Source: an uncultured Bacteroidales bacterium (GTDB taxonomy: Bacteria > Bacteroidota > Bacteroidia > Bacteroidales > UBA4417). Taken from it: 64,000 nt of DNA. Below are positions 18,074 through 26,213 of the stretch, in pieces. Under the pieces are notes generated by a model. That model was not told the origin of the DNA. It was given only the letters and a program-made list of their open reading frames with translations, and made no database searches. The stretch covers positions 1-64,000 of the forward strand of contig CAIRMR010000056.1 of assembly GCA_903879715.1 (NCBI GenBank). Direction: 5' to 3'. The position numbers and the translations under genes are program-made. Position 1 is the first letter of the stretch. Every line of letters starts with the position of its first letter.

Positions 18074-19657
18074 ATGAAAATTCTTCTCGCTTTTCTTTTC
18101 AGCATCGTATTAACCTCCGTTTTCGCTCAAAGCGAGGATTATTATAAGCAACTCTGTGAGCAAAGCAAGGCTGAAAGTTTAATACCCGTCAGACCTGGAA
18201 ACATAGGCGAACAGCCCTTCTGGAATGAAAAGGCGGTTATGTTTAAATATGCGCCTTCTTTCCGGAACGACAAATCCAGCTGGATTATCCCTGAGCCGAA
18301 ATACTTCAGATATTCTGCATTCTCGTTTTCGGATAATAAGTACTATGCGTTTACTGCGGATTCCCCATACGAAACCCTGACTCCCATATGGGATAAACTC
18401 CCAAACGGCGAAGTGTATGTTAAAGTAGAAGCCATAAGTGCGGATGAAAAAGACTTTCTGCTGGCCGGGAGCCGGCTGTTTACTAAAACAGCTGCGTTTT
18501 GTCCGCCTTATCCCGATGCTAAGTATTCCTATAAAGAGGCATTCGTAAAAGGTCTGCATTTTATTTATAATCAGCCACATATACAAAGTTGGCTGATAAC
18601 CGGCAAGCCCGATCATGATGCACACAAATTATATTGCTATTCAGCTTTGGAAGTCGGAAGTGTCGTAAATGCTATGTTGTTGCACAATAGTTACTATCCC
18701 GGAAATGATTCCTCCATAGGGATAGCCATGAAAGCCGCCGATTATATTATTGCCAACGCGGAACCGGCAGGTAGCCCGCTGCAATTTTTTCCTAAAGTAT
18801 ATGAAGGTACAAATATGTTGGCCGGAAATTATAAAGGGGAAGTTATTATGAGTGAGGCGGCATCAACTGGCATGAGTTTTTTGGCACTGTATGAAAAAAC
18901 AGGCAAAATGAAATATCTTGATGCCGCAGTACATATTGCTGAAACCTACCAAAATACACAACTTGAATCCGGCACCTGGTTTATCAGGATATTTAAGGAG
19001 ACCGGACTGCCTGCTTCGCAGGAGTATTGCATTCCGATTAATATTGTGAACTTCCTGAACATTCTTACCGATAAGTATAAATATTCCAGCTATCAGAAAG
19101 TGATTAATTCAGCTATAGGCTGGATTTGGGCCAACCCGATGAAAACATATAACTGGACAGGGCAATTTGAAGATGTGTCAGCTGCTAAACCTTATTACAA
19201 CCTATCGAAATATGAAGCTTCGTGGTTTGCGCAGTACCTGGTGAAGAATTCGGAAAAGGATAAAAGTTATATCATTTTGGCAAAGGAGCTTATCGCTTTT
19301 TGTGAAGACCAGTTTGTTGTGTGGGAAAAGCCGGGGATATATGATAACTGGGGGAATTCGTCGGAAAGGTGGCACGCTCCTGCCGTACTCGAGCAATATA
19401 TGTGTTATGTGCCTATAGATGCCAGCGCCGTACAGATGATTAATACTTTTTATTCCATTTACGAAAAAACAAAGGAGCCGATTTACCTCGAAAAAGCACT
19501 TGCTTTGGCTAACAGCCTGGTAAATTCGCAAATGGGAAATGGTATGATACCCACATTCTGGGTTCCCGGATTTGAAGAGTTCTGGAATAATTGTATGGTT
19601 AGCAGTCTGACGATGCTTGGCCGGTTAAGTACTATGTCTAAAAAACAAGTAAGATAG
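18074..19657 (+). CDS. Secreted (alpha/alpha)-barrel glycosidase-like protein
   Basis: The start is set at ATG 18074, where a clear signal peptide begins (MKILLAFLFSIVLTSVFAQ); an open frame reaches back to 17945 but lacks signal features. The mature part of about 508 residues has an N-terminal beta-rich section (to about 150) and a helical repeat region (about 170-520) with paired helices such as YLDAAVHIAETY and YLEKALALANSLV, typical of six-hairpin glycosidase folds. No catalytic motif of a known glycoside hydrolase family stands out, so activity on a polysaccharide is only suggested. A frame-independent TGA-terminated operon partner is absent. The next gene is convergent, 3 bases from its stop. 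Confidence 0.6.
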   Translation: MKILLAFLFSIVLTSVFAQSEDYYKQLCEQSKAESLIPVRPGNIGEQPFWNEKAVMFKYAPSFRNDKSSWIIPEPKYFRYSAFSFSDNKYYAFTADSPYETLTPIWDKLPNGEVYVKVEAISADEKDFLLAGSRLFTKTAAFCPPYPDAKYSYKEAFVKGLHFIYNQPHIQSWLITGKPDHDAHKLYCYSALEVGSVVNAMLLHNSYYPGNDSSIGIAMKAADYIIANAEPAGSPLQFFPKVYEGTNMLAGNYKGEVIMSEAASTGMSFLALYEKTGKMKYLDAAVHIAETYQNTQLESGTWFIRIFKETGLPASQEYCIPINIVNFLNILTDKYKYSSYQKVINSAIGWIWANPMKTYNWTGQFEDVSAAKPYYNLSKYEASWFAQYLVKNSEKDKSYIILAKELIAFCEDQFVVWEKPGIYDNWGNSSERWHAPAVLEQYMCYVPIDASAVQMINTFYSIYEKTKEPIYLEKALALANSLVNSQMGNGMIPTFWVPGFEEFWNNCMVSSLTMLGRLSTMSKKQVR

Positions 19658-19660
19658 TAT

Positions 19661-20044
19661 TTACGTTGTGCTTTGAATCAGATACAAGATCAGGAATACA
19701 CTCACCAGGAAAATAAATCCTGTAAGGACTGTCAGAAGTATTGATGAATGTTCATATTTTCCCGCTTTCAATTGTTTTTCAGTCTGTTTGTAACGGGTGT
19801 AAGCAAGAATTGAAGTTATTGTCCCAACCGATACAAGTAGAATCCCCATTATAGATGAATACCCTCCTTGGTGGATAATGGTTTCTTTGCCCAGTAGCAA
19901 TGAAATCTGTTTTACAAATAATGAAAACTTGACGACCACGAATCCGAAAGCCATAATCCCAATGCTGGTGCGTATCCAGGCAAGAAAGGTACGCTCATTG
20001 GCCAGGTGATCCGTTATTGCTCCATGTTTTTTGTCCTCCTGCAT
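19661..20044 (-). CDS. DUF202 (YidH-like) membrane protein
   Basis: The 127-residue protein has the DUF202 signature HLANERTFLAWIRTSIGIMAFGF near the N-terminus (given here in part: NERTFLAWIRTSIG) and three membrane helices. Members are small inner-membrane proteins of unknown function, like E. coli YidH. It is transcribed away from the DUF134 gene, and the weak ATGAAC-type palindrome at 20241 lies in the shared upstream region about 200 bases from its start, so shared control with the sulfur/redox cluster is possible but unproven. Confidence 0.85.
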   Translation of the reverse strand: MQEDKKHGAITDHLANERTFLAWIRTSIGIMAFGFVVVKFSLFVKQISLLLGKETIIHQGGYSSIMGILLVSVGTITSILAYTRYKQTEKQLKAGKYEHSSILLTVLTGFIFLVSVFLILYLIQSTT

Positions 20045-20240
20045 ACTTTCCTGTTTTTGCGTAAAATTGCATTTTTATATTGTCGTGTTCAGCCCTGCCT
20101 GTTTCAATGTGACTAATTCAGCCTTGAACAGAAATCCAAAGCAATTACAATTTATCGTAAAAGTATCACAATTAATTTAGTTTCAGGGAAACAGGCTCGT
20201 TGAAAATTTATTTTAAAATAGTTTTATAATTATGATCGAA

Positions 20241-20264
20241 ATGAACAATAGATCACTATCTTTG
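20241..20264. promoter_or_regulatory. Candidate operator (weak ATGAAC-N4-GTTCAT site) abutting a -7 box
   Basis: ATGAAC-AATA-GATCAC has a perfect left half, and four of six right-half bases fit. It is followed without a gap by the -7 box TATCTTTG at 20257-20264. The same order, palindrome then TATCTTTG, occurs at 36079-36102 ahead of the second DUF134 operon. It would control the DUF134/NifX/MinD cluster that starts at 20290. Confidence 0.45.
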
Positions 20265-20289
20265 CGGTGAACTAATGCTCATTATAATT

Positions 20290-20868
20290 ATGCCAAGAGT
20301 TAAAACACTCCGAAAAGTTCTGAATCCACCGCTTATTAAAGGGTTTAAGCCATATGGCCCTGAATCAGGCAATTTGAATCAGGAACCGGTAAATCTTCTC
20401 TTCGAAGAATATGAAGCCTTACGCCTGAGTGATTATGACATGCTTAATCACCATCAGGCATCGGTAATGATGGGGGTTTCGAGGCCAACTTTTACACGGA
20501 TTTACGCTTCTGCCCTTCAAAAAATTGCGAGGGCTTTTGTTGAAGGAAAGCAAATTGCCATCGAAGGAGGCAAGGTTTATTTCGACAGCGATTGGTATCA
20601 ATGTGCCGGATGCGGCTGTAATTTCAATAATCCTGAACGCGAAAAAGTGATTGAAAGCTGCCCTTTATGTGGTACCCGACAAATAATAAGTCATGATTTC
20701 CCGGATGAGACCAATGAAGAGAATGCAAAGCATTGGGAATATGTGTGCGTATGTCCTCAGTGTGGTTTTGAACAGGAACATCAGCTGGGAATTCCCTGCA
20801 ATCATCAGGTTTGCCCTAAATGTACACACAAGATGAAACGAAAAGGAACTCCAGGTTGTAAAATCTAA
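20290..20868 (+). CDS. DUF134 DNA-binding protein with C-terminal zinc ribbons
   Basis: I chose ATG 20290 (MPRVKTLRKV), the conserved DUF134 N-terminus, over ATG 20275. The 192-residue protein has a sigma-70 region-4-like helix-turn-helix (about 45-95, HHQASVMMGVSRPTFTRIY), a first Cys knuckle (CAGCGC then CPLCG) and a second (CVCPQCGFEQ, CNHQVCPKC). The second knuckle resembles that in the protein at 26558 (CAQCGY...HQPGIPCKS), so the two share a module. DUF134 proteins are predicted regulators often found beside NifX/MinD genes in anaerobes. It leads the metal/Fe-S cluster and is probably its regulator. Confidence 0.8.
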   Translation: MPRVKTLRKVLNPPLIKGFKPYGPESGNLNQEPVNLLFEEYEALRLSDYDMLNHHQASVMMGVSRPTFTRIYASALQKIARAFVEGKQIAIEGGKVYFDSDWYQCAGCGCNFNNPEREKVIESCPLCGTRQIISHDFPDETNEENAKHWEYVCVCPQCGFEQEHQLGIPCNHQVCPKCTHKMKRKGTPGCKI

Positions 20869-20880
20869 AATGCCAGAAAT

Positions 20881-21198
20881 ATGAAAATAGCTATTGCATC
20901 AAACGGGAATACATTGGAGTCATGTATAGACTCAACTTTTGCGCGTTGTAATTTTTTCGTAGTGTACGATCCCGAAACAAGGGCGATGGAATTTATTCCA
21001 AATCCGAACAAAGATTTAGAAGAGGGCGCAGGTAGCGCTTCGGTAAAGCTTTTGGAATCGCGCTCAGTACAAAAGATTGTTGCCAGCGAGTTTGGAATGA
21101 AAATCAAGCCCTTGCTGGATAGCCTTAAAATACAGATGATTGTAGTAAAAGGTTCAAAGAAAACAATGAAGGAAATTATGGTAATGTTAAATCATTAG
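20881..21198 (+). CDS. NifX/NifB-type Fe-Mo cofactor-binding domain protein
   Basis: The 105-residue protein has a single dinitrogenase iron-molybdenum-cofactor-binding fold (RNase H-like). It begins MKIAIASNGNTLES, and the usual DxxFGR/H turn is replaced by DSTFARCNFF; GAGSASVKLLE and KIVASEFGMKI follow. Proteins of this fold carry or handle metal clusters; the Desulfovibrio orange protein ORP is a relative with a Mo-Cu cluster. No nitrogenase gene is in the window. It is 12 bases after the DUF134 stop and 4 bases before the next gene. It has one Cys near the turn, unlike the paralogs at 22013 and 42764, which have Cys/His-rich tails. Confidence 0.85.
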   Translation: MKIAIASNGNTLESCIDSTFARCNFFVVYDPETRAMEFIPNPNKDLEEGAGSASVKLLESRSVQKIVASEFGMKIKPLLDSLKIQMIVVKGSKKTMKEIMVMLNH

Positions 21199-21201
21199 GA
21201 A

Positions 21202-21384
21202 ATGCCGCAACTCAATGGAACAGGTCCCGAAGGCAAAGGTGCCGGAACGGGACGCAAATTAGGAAAATGCAGCGAACTTACTGCTGATGAAAAATTAAAA
21301 TCTCTCGGCGAAGGAATGGGTGAAAAACGCAATTCCGGTGGTGGAAAAGGTAAAGGGAAACGCTTAAAAAGTGGCTTGAAATAG
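21202..21384 (+). CDS. Small Gly-rich DUF5320-like protein
   Basis: The 60-residue protein has the N-terminal pattern MPQLNGTGPEGKGAGTGR followed by LGKC. That is the shortest form of the (N/G)xTGPxGxGxxTGRxxGxC signature seen in the two following genes. The C-terminus is Gly/Lys-rich. Such proteins accompany NifX and MinD-ferredoxin genes in many anaerobes, and their role is unknown. The start is 4 bases after the upstream stop. Confidence 0.65.
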   Translation: MPQLNGTGPEGKGAGTGRKLGKCSELTADEKLKSLGEGMGEKRNSGGGKGKGKRLKSGLK

Positions 21385-21412
21385 AATTAACAATATTAAA
21401 AAGGAGGTTATT

Positions 21413-21619
21413 ATGCCAGGATTTAACCAAACCGGTCCAGCTGGGCAAGGCCCAATGACAGGTAGGGGAATTGGTATATGCAACCCTTCGCATGATAGAA
21501 AGACGAATGATGCTATTAAAAATGCAATAGTTGGATTGGTATCTGTCCTGATCGTCGGCTTAGCAGAAATGCTTTGGAATAAGATAAAGGAAAAGCGTTT
21601 AAAACACGAACTAAAATAG
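21413..21619 (+). CDS. Small DUF5320-like protein with a membrane segment
   Basis: The 68-residue protein starts MPGFNQTGPAGQGPMTGR then GIGIC, the conserved leader signature, and continues into a hydrophobic helix (AIVGLVSVLIVGLAEMLW) with a basic tail. This suggests a single-pass membrane protein with the Gly-rich signature on one side. It has a strong Shine-Dalgarno, AGGAGG 8 bases ahead of the ATG, unusual in this window. The second gene downstream carries almost the same leader. Confidence 0.7.
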   Translation: MPGFNQTGPAGQGPMTGRGIGICNPSHDRKTNDAIKNAIVGLVSVLIVGLAEMLWNKIKEKRLKHELK

Positions 21620-21645
21620 TTTAACAATTTAAAATGGAGGTTATT

Positions 21646-21951
21646 ATGCCTGGTTTTAATCAAAAAGGCCCCTTAGGACAAGGTTCTATGACAGGGCGAA
21701 GAATGGGACGCTGCACCAATTTCGGTGCAAATCAAAAGAACGAAATCGCAAATCCTGAAACAGCTCCGGATAAAAAAACAGAAGAAGAAACCCTTCCTGA
21801 AAATAATTCCGTAGCAGGACAGGGCTTAGGCCGTGGAAGAGGAGGAGTAGGTCGGGGAATGGGCTTGGGCCGAGGAATGGGCTTAGGTCGTGGACAAGGT
21901 GGTTCAGGCCGTGGAATGGGGCGACAGAATCGTTTCAGAGATGGCGTTTAA
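21646..21951 (+). CDS. DUF5320-like protein with GRGMGLGRG repeats
   Basis: The start is ATG 21646 (MPGFNQKGPLGQGSMTGR), because the Shine-Dalgarno TGGAGG lies directly in front; an in-frame ATG at 21634 overlaps that site. The 101-residue product shares its first 25 residues with the protein at 21413. A polar linker follows, then a Gly/Arg-rich tail with tandem GRGMGL units. It is soluble, with one Cys (RCTNF). A terminator-like hairpin lies 10 bases after the stop. Function is unknown, and a metal- or protein-binding scaffold is a guess. Confidence 0.7.
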   Translation: MPGFNQKGPLGQGSMTGRRMGRCTNFGANQKNEIANPETAPDKKTEEETLPENNSVAGQGLGRGRGGVGRGMGLGRGMGLGRGQGGSGRGMGRQNRFRDGV

Positions 21952-21960
21952 AAAAAACCG

Positions 21961-21986
21961 GGAGGGGAAAACTGCCCCTCCTTTTT
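21961..21986 (+). terminator. GC-rich hairpin with T-run
   Basis: GGAGGGG pairs perfectly with CCCCTCC around the loop AAAACTG, and five T follow. It lies between the third DUF5320-like gene and the next NifX gene, so it may split the cluster into two transcripts or attenuate it. Confidence 0.75.
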
Positions 21987-22012
21987 ACATAATTTAATAA
22001 ATACGAAAAATC

Positions 22013-22384
22013 ATGAATAAATGTATTGCTATTCCTCTGGAAGATGGAGTTTTATGTGCTCATTTCGGGCATTGCCAGCAATTTGCCATTGTTGAAGTTA
22101 AAGACGGTGTAATTACCGATGTTAAAGAAGTAACGCCGCCCGAACATGTGCCGGGGCTTTATCCGCGCTGGGTTGCCCAGTTTGGTGTAACCGATGTTAT
22201 TGCCGGTGGAATGGGGCAACAGGCAATTATGCTTTTCAACGAGCAAAATATCAATGCTTTTGTGGGAGCGCCTACCAAAGCGGCAAAGGAACTGGTTACC
22301 GATTTTATCGCAGGCAATTTACAACTGAGCGCCAATTATTGCAACCACGAGGAAGGGCACGATCACGGACATCAATGTAATTAG
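22013..22384 (+). CDS. NifX/NifB-type protein with His/Cys-rich tail
   Basis: The 123-residue protein has the cofactor-binding fold (CAHFGHCQQF with the DHFGH-like metal turn, VIAGGMGQQAIMLFN, INAFVGAP). Its tail, about 25 residues, ends CNHEEGHDHGHQCN and looks like a metal-binding extension. Homologs are annotated as dinitrogenase iron-molybdenum cofactor-binding proteins and occur in Orp/MinD clusters. It is closest in layout to the protein at 42764, which also ends in a His/Cys tail. The gene lies downstream of a terminator-like hairpin and upstream of repeat-rich DNA. Confidence 0.87.
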   Translation: MNKCIAIPLEDGVLCAHFGHCQQFAIVEVKDGVITDVKEVTPPEHVPGLYPRWVAQFGVTDVIAGGMGQQAIMLFNEQNINAFVGAPTKAAKELVTDFIAGNLQLSANYCNHEEGHDHGHQCN

Positions 22385-22415
22385 GGTTTGTAATCAAACT
22401 TGGTAAATCCTGAAA

Positions 22416-22512
22416 TTTACGAATTACGAATTACGATTTACGAATTACGATTTTTTTCAGCGAGTTATGTATCAATCATACCTCGTCAATCGTACCTCGT
22501 CAATCATAAATA
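22416..22512. repeat. TTACGAATTACGA-type and CCTCGTCAAT-type short tandem repeats
   Basis: The stretch 22416-22453 is built from TTACGAAT and TTACGATT units. It is followed at about 22475-22510 by three CCTCGTCAATC(A/G)TA-type units (the first partial). The TTACGA family recurs at 62812-62860 in the intergenic DNA between the two YeeE/YedE genes. No coding potential is seen. Confidence 0.7.
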
Positions 22513-22563
22513 AAAATATCCCCTGACTTTATTCACAGACACTGATTAAGCATTACTATAACC

Positions 22564-23463
22564 ATGGATAATCGTTGCAAAACCTGTTTTACAAATAATT
22601 ACGACAAGCTTCTGAAAAAAAATCCATTATCGGGATGTGAAGCTTTGGCGTTTTGTGGCTTTTTTTATCGTTTGCTGGATAACGATGATAATAATTCAAG
22701 TCCCGAAATCCAGCGGGTTTTACAACATAAGTTGCGGGAGATGAATGGTGTAGTCGATCCTTATTATAAGGAAAAGCAACAAAGCAACCGGATCGCATTT
22801 AAGTTATACAACGAGTGGAAGCCGAAAGTGCTTGCATCCGACAATCCTTTTGATCTGGCGCTGCGCTTAGCCATTGCCGGAAATATCATGGATTATGGTG
22901 TCGATCATGTGTTTGATGTTCAGAAAACGATTAAAAAATCCTTACACACAGAATTTGCAATCGATCATTCAGCCGCATTAAAGCAGCGTATTGCGAAGGC
23001 TAAAAGCATTTTATACTTAGGCGATAATGCAGGTGAAATTGTGTTTGATAAACTTTTTATTGAGACAATTATGCATCCTAATGTGATTTTTGCCGTAAAA
23101 GATGCGCCTATTCTGAATGATGTCACCTTTAATGTTGCGGAAGATGTTGGTATGAATGAAGTAGCTGATGTTATTTCAAATGGTTACGATGCCTCATCCA
23201 CTTTATTGAATAAATGCAGCAAGGAATTTCTTGATGTGTATCATTCGGCCGACCTGATTATTTCGAAAGGCCAGGGAAACCTGGAGGGATTGATTAACGA
23301 AAAAGACCCGCGAATATTTTTCCTGTTTATGGTGAAATGCGAAGTTATTGCCGAACGGGTTGGGGTCGAAAAAGGAAGTCTGGTAGTTTTTAACCAGGTT
23401 AGTGAGTTAACACATGTGAGGCAAGAATCCTCAAAAACCCTGAAGTCAACCTGGATAAGCTAA
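22564..23463 (+). CDS. DUF89 (ARMT1-like) damage-control phosphatase-type protein
   Basis: The 299-residue protein has an N-terminal CxxC (CKTCF at 5-9), a helical cap and an alpha/beta core with the DUF89 metal-site motif YLGDNAGEIVFDKLF. The distal ISKGQGNLEGL motif is also present. DUF89 members dephosphorylate damaged sugar phosphates or cofactors using divalent metal, and the CxxC-bearing prokaryotic subgroup is frequent beside Fe-S and metal genes. The substrate here is unknown. The gene follows a repeat-rich gap and precedes another repeat array, then the CGGC gene, all on the plus strand. Confidence 0.85.
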   Translation: MDNRCKTCFTNNYDKLLKKNPLSGCEALAFCGFFYRLLDNDDNNSSPEIQRVLQHKLREMNGVVDPYYKEKQQSNRIAFKLYNEWKPKVLASDNPFDLALRLAIAGNIMDYGVDHVFDVQKTIKKSLHTEFAIDHSAALKQRIAKAKSILYLGDNAGEIVFDKLFIETIMHPNVIFAVKDAPILNDVTFNVAEDVGMNEVADVISNGYDASSTLLNKCSKEFLDVYHSADLIISKGQGNLEGLINEKDPRIFFLFMVKCEVIAERVGVEKGSLVVFNQVSELTHVRQESSKTLKSTWIS

Positions 23464-23519
23464 TTGATCTCCAACCAGGTACCATTCAGGAATACACTGC
23501 TGCTTAATATAGAAACAAT

Positions 23520-23612
23520 AGTGTTTAAATCAGCTTCCGGCTCCGGTCTTCCAACTTCCGGCTTCGACTTCCGGCTCCGGTCTTCCTACTCCGGTCTCTC
23601 GACCTTTCATAC
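23520..23612. repeat. CTTCCGGCTCCGGT-type tandem repeat array
   Basis: Units of CTTCCGGCT, CCGGTCTTCC and ACTTCCGGC repeat irregularly through this stretch. It lies upstream of the CGGC gene inside the frame that precedes the true start. It is the complement-type of the GGAAGTC family at 25859-26016. Confidence 0.65.
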
Positions 23613-23637
23613 ATTCAACTCTCCTATCCCAAACAAT

Positions 23638-24081
23638 ATGGAAAAAATCAAAGTTGGAATAATTATCTGCGACCGCTACCACACATGCGCCGGTGGCAAA
23701 TGCTTTCGTTCGTTTGCCAGCCGCGAAGGAGCTTTCTCAGCATACAAAGACCAGGATGCCGAAATAGCGGCTTTCACAACCTGCGGCGGTTGCCCGGGCG
23801 GCAATATTGAATATGCGCCGGAGGAAATGAAGAAAAACGGCGTAACCCATGTTCATTTTGCAACCGGATTTCTGGTTGGATATCCGCCTTGCCCCTACAT
23901 GGACCACTTTGCAAAATTTATCCCTGAAAAATACGGGATGAAAGTCGTTTTCGGAACACATCCGATTCCGCAAAAATACTATCTCACCCATCAAAACCTC
24001 GGTACATGGAACACTCCTGCCCTGCAGGAAGCCATACAGCAAACTCTGACCGACGAAAAGACAAGACTTGATTATGACTGA
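23638..24081 (+). CDS. CGGC domain protein
   Basis: The start is ATG 23638 (MEKIKVGIIICDRYH); an open frame back to 23464 runs through the repeat array and is not expected to be translated. The 147-residue protein carries the CGGC-domain motifs C-x4-C (CAGGKC), TTCGGCPGG and PPCPYMDHF, which look like metal or Fe-S ligands. The function of the family is unknown. It overlaps the first MinD gene by 8 bases, indicating translational coupling with the Orp-like ATPases. Confidence 0.85.
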   Translation: MEKIKVGIIICDRYHTCAGGKCFRSFASREGAFSAYKDQDAEIAAFTTCGGCPGGNIEYAPEEMKKNGVTHVHFATGFLVGYPPCPYMDHFAKFIPEKYGMKVVFGTHPIPQKYYLTHQNLGTWNTPALQEAIQQTLTDEKTRLDYD

Positions 24082-24958
24082 CCTTAAACCTTTAAAAATA
24101 GCTATTGCCAGCGGCAAAGGAGGAACGGGAAAAACAACCCTTTCCACCAACCTTGCAGCATTTATTGCCGAACAGCATGAAGTTGTACTGGTTGATCTGG
24201 ATGTGGAAGAACCCAACTCGGGCTTATTTTTTAAAGGTGAACTTACCCACGAAGAAGACATTTTTAAAATGATTCCCCAGTGGGATGCATCAAAATGTAC
24301 CTTGTGCGGAATTTGCCCGAAATTATGCAGTTACCACGCGGTAATTCAACTCGGGCCATCCATCCTTGTTTTTCCGGAACTGTGCCACAGTTGTTATGCC
24401 TGTTCGGAATTGTGTCCTGTCGATGCTTTGCCGATGATACCTAAAAAAACAGGAACCCTTCGCGATTTTCGGATTGACAAACTAAATTTTGTTGAAAGCC
24501 GCCTTGAAATTGGCGAGGAACAGGCAGTTCAGTTAATATCAAAAACCAAGAAATACGTTGCTGCTACCTATGGCAACGTCAGTATTGCAATTTTTGACTC
24601 ACCGCCCGGCACTTCCTGCCCGGTGATGGAAGCAACCAGGGATGCTGATTTTGTGATCCTTGTAACGGAACCGACTCCTTTTGGCCTTCATGATTTAAGC
24701 TTGGCCGTGGAAACCATGCGGACGCTTAAAAAACCTTTCGGGGTGGTGGTTAACCGCTATGGAATCGGGAATGATGAAGTTATTCATTATTGCCGGGAAG
24801 AAAATATACCTCTATTGGCGAAAATCCCTAACAGCCGCAAAATAGCGGAATTGTATTCATCAGGAAAACTGATGTACCAGGATTTTCCGGAAGTCAGGCA
24901 ATCGTTGTCCGATATACTTGACTATTGCATTAAGGCAGTGAAAGGAGCAAAGGTATGA
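24074..24958 (+). CDS. MinD/Mrp-type P-loop ATPase with inserted ferredoxin domain (first)
   Basis: The start is ATG 24074 (TTG 24068 is also open). The 294-residue protein has a deviant Walker A GKGGTGKTT (14-22), an inserted 2x[4Fe-4S] ferredoxin (CTLCGICPKLC and CHSCYACSELCP), and then the rest of the SIMIBI core (FDSPPGTSCPVMEA, TEPTPFGLHDLSLA). This architecture equals the paired MinD proteins of the Desulfovibrio Orp complex and of many anaerobe clusters, where they are thought to move or insert metal clusters or to act in cell division. It overlaps the second copy by 4 bases (ATGA). Confidence 0.92.
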   Translation: MTDLKPLKIAIASGKGGTGKTTLSTNLAAFIAEQHEVVLVDLDVEEPNSGLFFKGELTHEEDIFKMIPQWDASKCTLCGICPKLCSYHAVIQLGPSILVFPELCHSCYACSELCPVDALPMIPKKTGTLRDFRIDKLNFVESRLEIGEEQAVQLISKTKKYVAATYGNVSIAIFDSPPGTSCPVMEATRDADFVILVTEPTPFGLHDLSLAVETMRTLKKPFGVVVNRYGIGNDEVIHYCREENIPLLAKIPNSRKIAELYSSGKLMYQDFPEVRQSLSDILDYCIKAVKGAKV

Positions 24959-25839
24959 AGGAGATTGTAGTTATATCAGGCAAAGGCGGAACCGGCAAAA
25001 CATCCATTACGGCCTCATTTGCTATGCTGGGTGGCTCCGATGTGGTAGTTGCCGATTGCGATGTGGATGCAGCCGATATGCATTTGCTTATGCAGCCGGA
25101 TTTTAATTTCGCCGAAGATTTTTACAGCGGCGAGGTGGCCTATGTCGATCAGAGCAACTGCATCAGTTGTGGCAAATGCAGGGATGTCTGCCGCTTCGAT
25201 GGCATTTCAGCAAAAAATAATCGGTATGTTGTCGATCCTATCAGTTGCGAAGGCTGTGGCTATTGCGCACGCGTTTGCCCGACTAAAACCATCATTAACA
25301 AGAAACGCCTTGCTGGCAAATGGTTTATTTCGAAAATTAAAACAGGGAGCATCATGGTTCATGCCCGCCTGGGAATTGGTGCCGATAATTCGGGTAAACT
25401 GGTAGCAAAAGTTAAAAACGAAGCCAAAGAAATAGCCCTGGAAGAACACAAAGGTTTTATCCTGGTGGATGGATCGCCAGGCATAGGTTGCCCGGTAGTT
25501 TCATCACTTTCGGGAGCAAATTTCGTGGTTTTGGTTACCGAACCTTCGGTTTCGGGCCTTCATGATTTGAAACGCGTTTATGAACTGGTCAAAAAATTTA
25601 ACATAAAAGCCGGCTGCATTATCAATAAAGCCGACGTTAATCCCGCTAAATGTGCCGAAATCGTTGCGTTTTTAACAGAGAATGATATCGTTCATTTAAC
25701 CGATTTGCCTTACGATGAAAATTTCACCAGGGCAATGGTACTTGGACAAACCATGGTTGAATATGATCATGGAAAATTAAAAGAGCTCCTGGCTGAAAGT
25801 TGGGAGAAAGTGAAGAGACTAGGTTCCGGCACGTATTGA
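24955..25839 (+). CDS. MinD/Mrp-type P-loop ATPase with inserted ferredoxin domain (second)
   Basis: The 294-residue paralog of the upstream protein has Walker A GKGGTGKTS (9-17) and ferredoxin ligands CISCGKCRDVC and CEGCGYCARVCP in the insert. The distal DGSPGIGCPVVSSLS and TEPSVSGLHDLKRV motifs are present. The ATGA overlap with the first copy points to a heteromeric pair made in equal amounts. In such pairs electron transfer between the ferredoxin centres and a NifX/ORP-type partner is proposed, which fits the neighbours. Its stop lies 20 bases before a long heptamer repeat array. Confidence 0.92.
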   Translation: MKEIVVISGKGGTGKTSITASFAMLGGSDVVVADCDVDAADMHLLMQPDFNFAEDFYSGEVAYVDQSNCISCGKCRDVCRFDGISAKNNRYVVDPISCEGCGYCARVCPTKTIINKKRLAGKWFISKIKTGSIMVHARLGIGADNSGKLVAKVKNEAKEIALEEHKGFILVDGSPGIGCPVVSSLSGANFVVLVTEPSVSGLHDLKRVYELVKKFNIKAGCIINKADVNPAKCAEIVAFLTENDIVHLTDLPYDENFTRAMVLGQTMVEYDHGKLKELLAESWEKVKRLGSGTY

Positions 25840-25858
25840 GTGGAATAGATTTTAAAAG

Positions 25859-26156
25859 GTTGGAAGACGGAAGTCAGAAGTCGGAAGTCAGAAGTCAGGA
25901 GTCGGGAGTCGGAAGACGGAAGTCAGAAGTCAGGAGTCGGAAGTCGGAAGATGGAAGTCAGAAGTCGGGAGTCAGAAGTCAGAAGTCGGAAGATGGGATA
26001 TGGAAGTCGGAAGACGGTGCTAACTGGAGATTTAAATCTAATTATGAAAAATGAACTGAAGAAAATTAATTGGACCACTAAATTTCATTCTAATGGAATG
26101 AACGAAGTTCTCAGGATGACTCCCGTCTTCCGACTTCCCACTTCCGACCTCTTCAC
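25859..26156. repeat. GGAAGTC heptamer array with an inverted arm
   Basis: From 25859 to 26016 the DNA is almost only degenerate heptamers of the form (G/A)GAAGTC, with variants GGAGTCG and GGAAGAC. At 26127-26156 the reverse complement appears (CGTCTTCCGACTTCCC and TTCCGACCTC), so the array can fold back. Open frames through it encode Ser-Glu-Val-Arg repeats and are artefacts. The same family appears at 63480-63503 and in single units at 61367 and 61495. Confidence 0.8.
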
Positions 26157-26213
26157 TTCGCCAGCTAACTTAATAATATCACCCCAAAAGGAACAAATTA
26201 AAACTAAATACAC

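Noticed and set aside
23464-23637. Extended N-terminus of the CGGC protein
   Set aside because: The extension runs through the CTTCCGG repeat array; ATG 23638 starts the conserved domain.
25859-26016. Possible CRISPR array
   Set aside because: The units are 7 bases with no unique spacers and no cas genes in the window.
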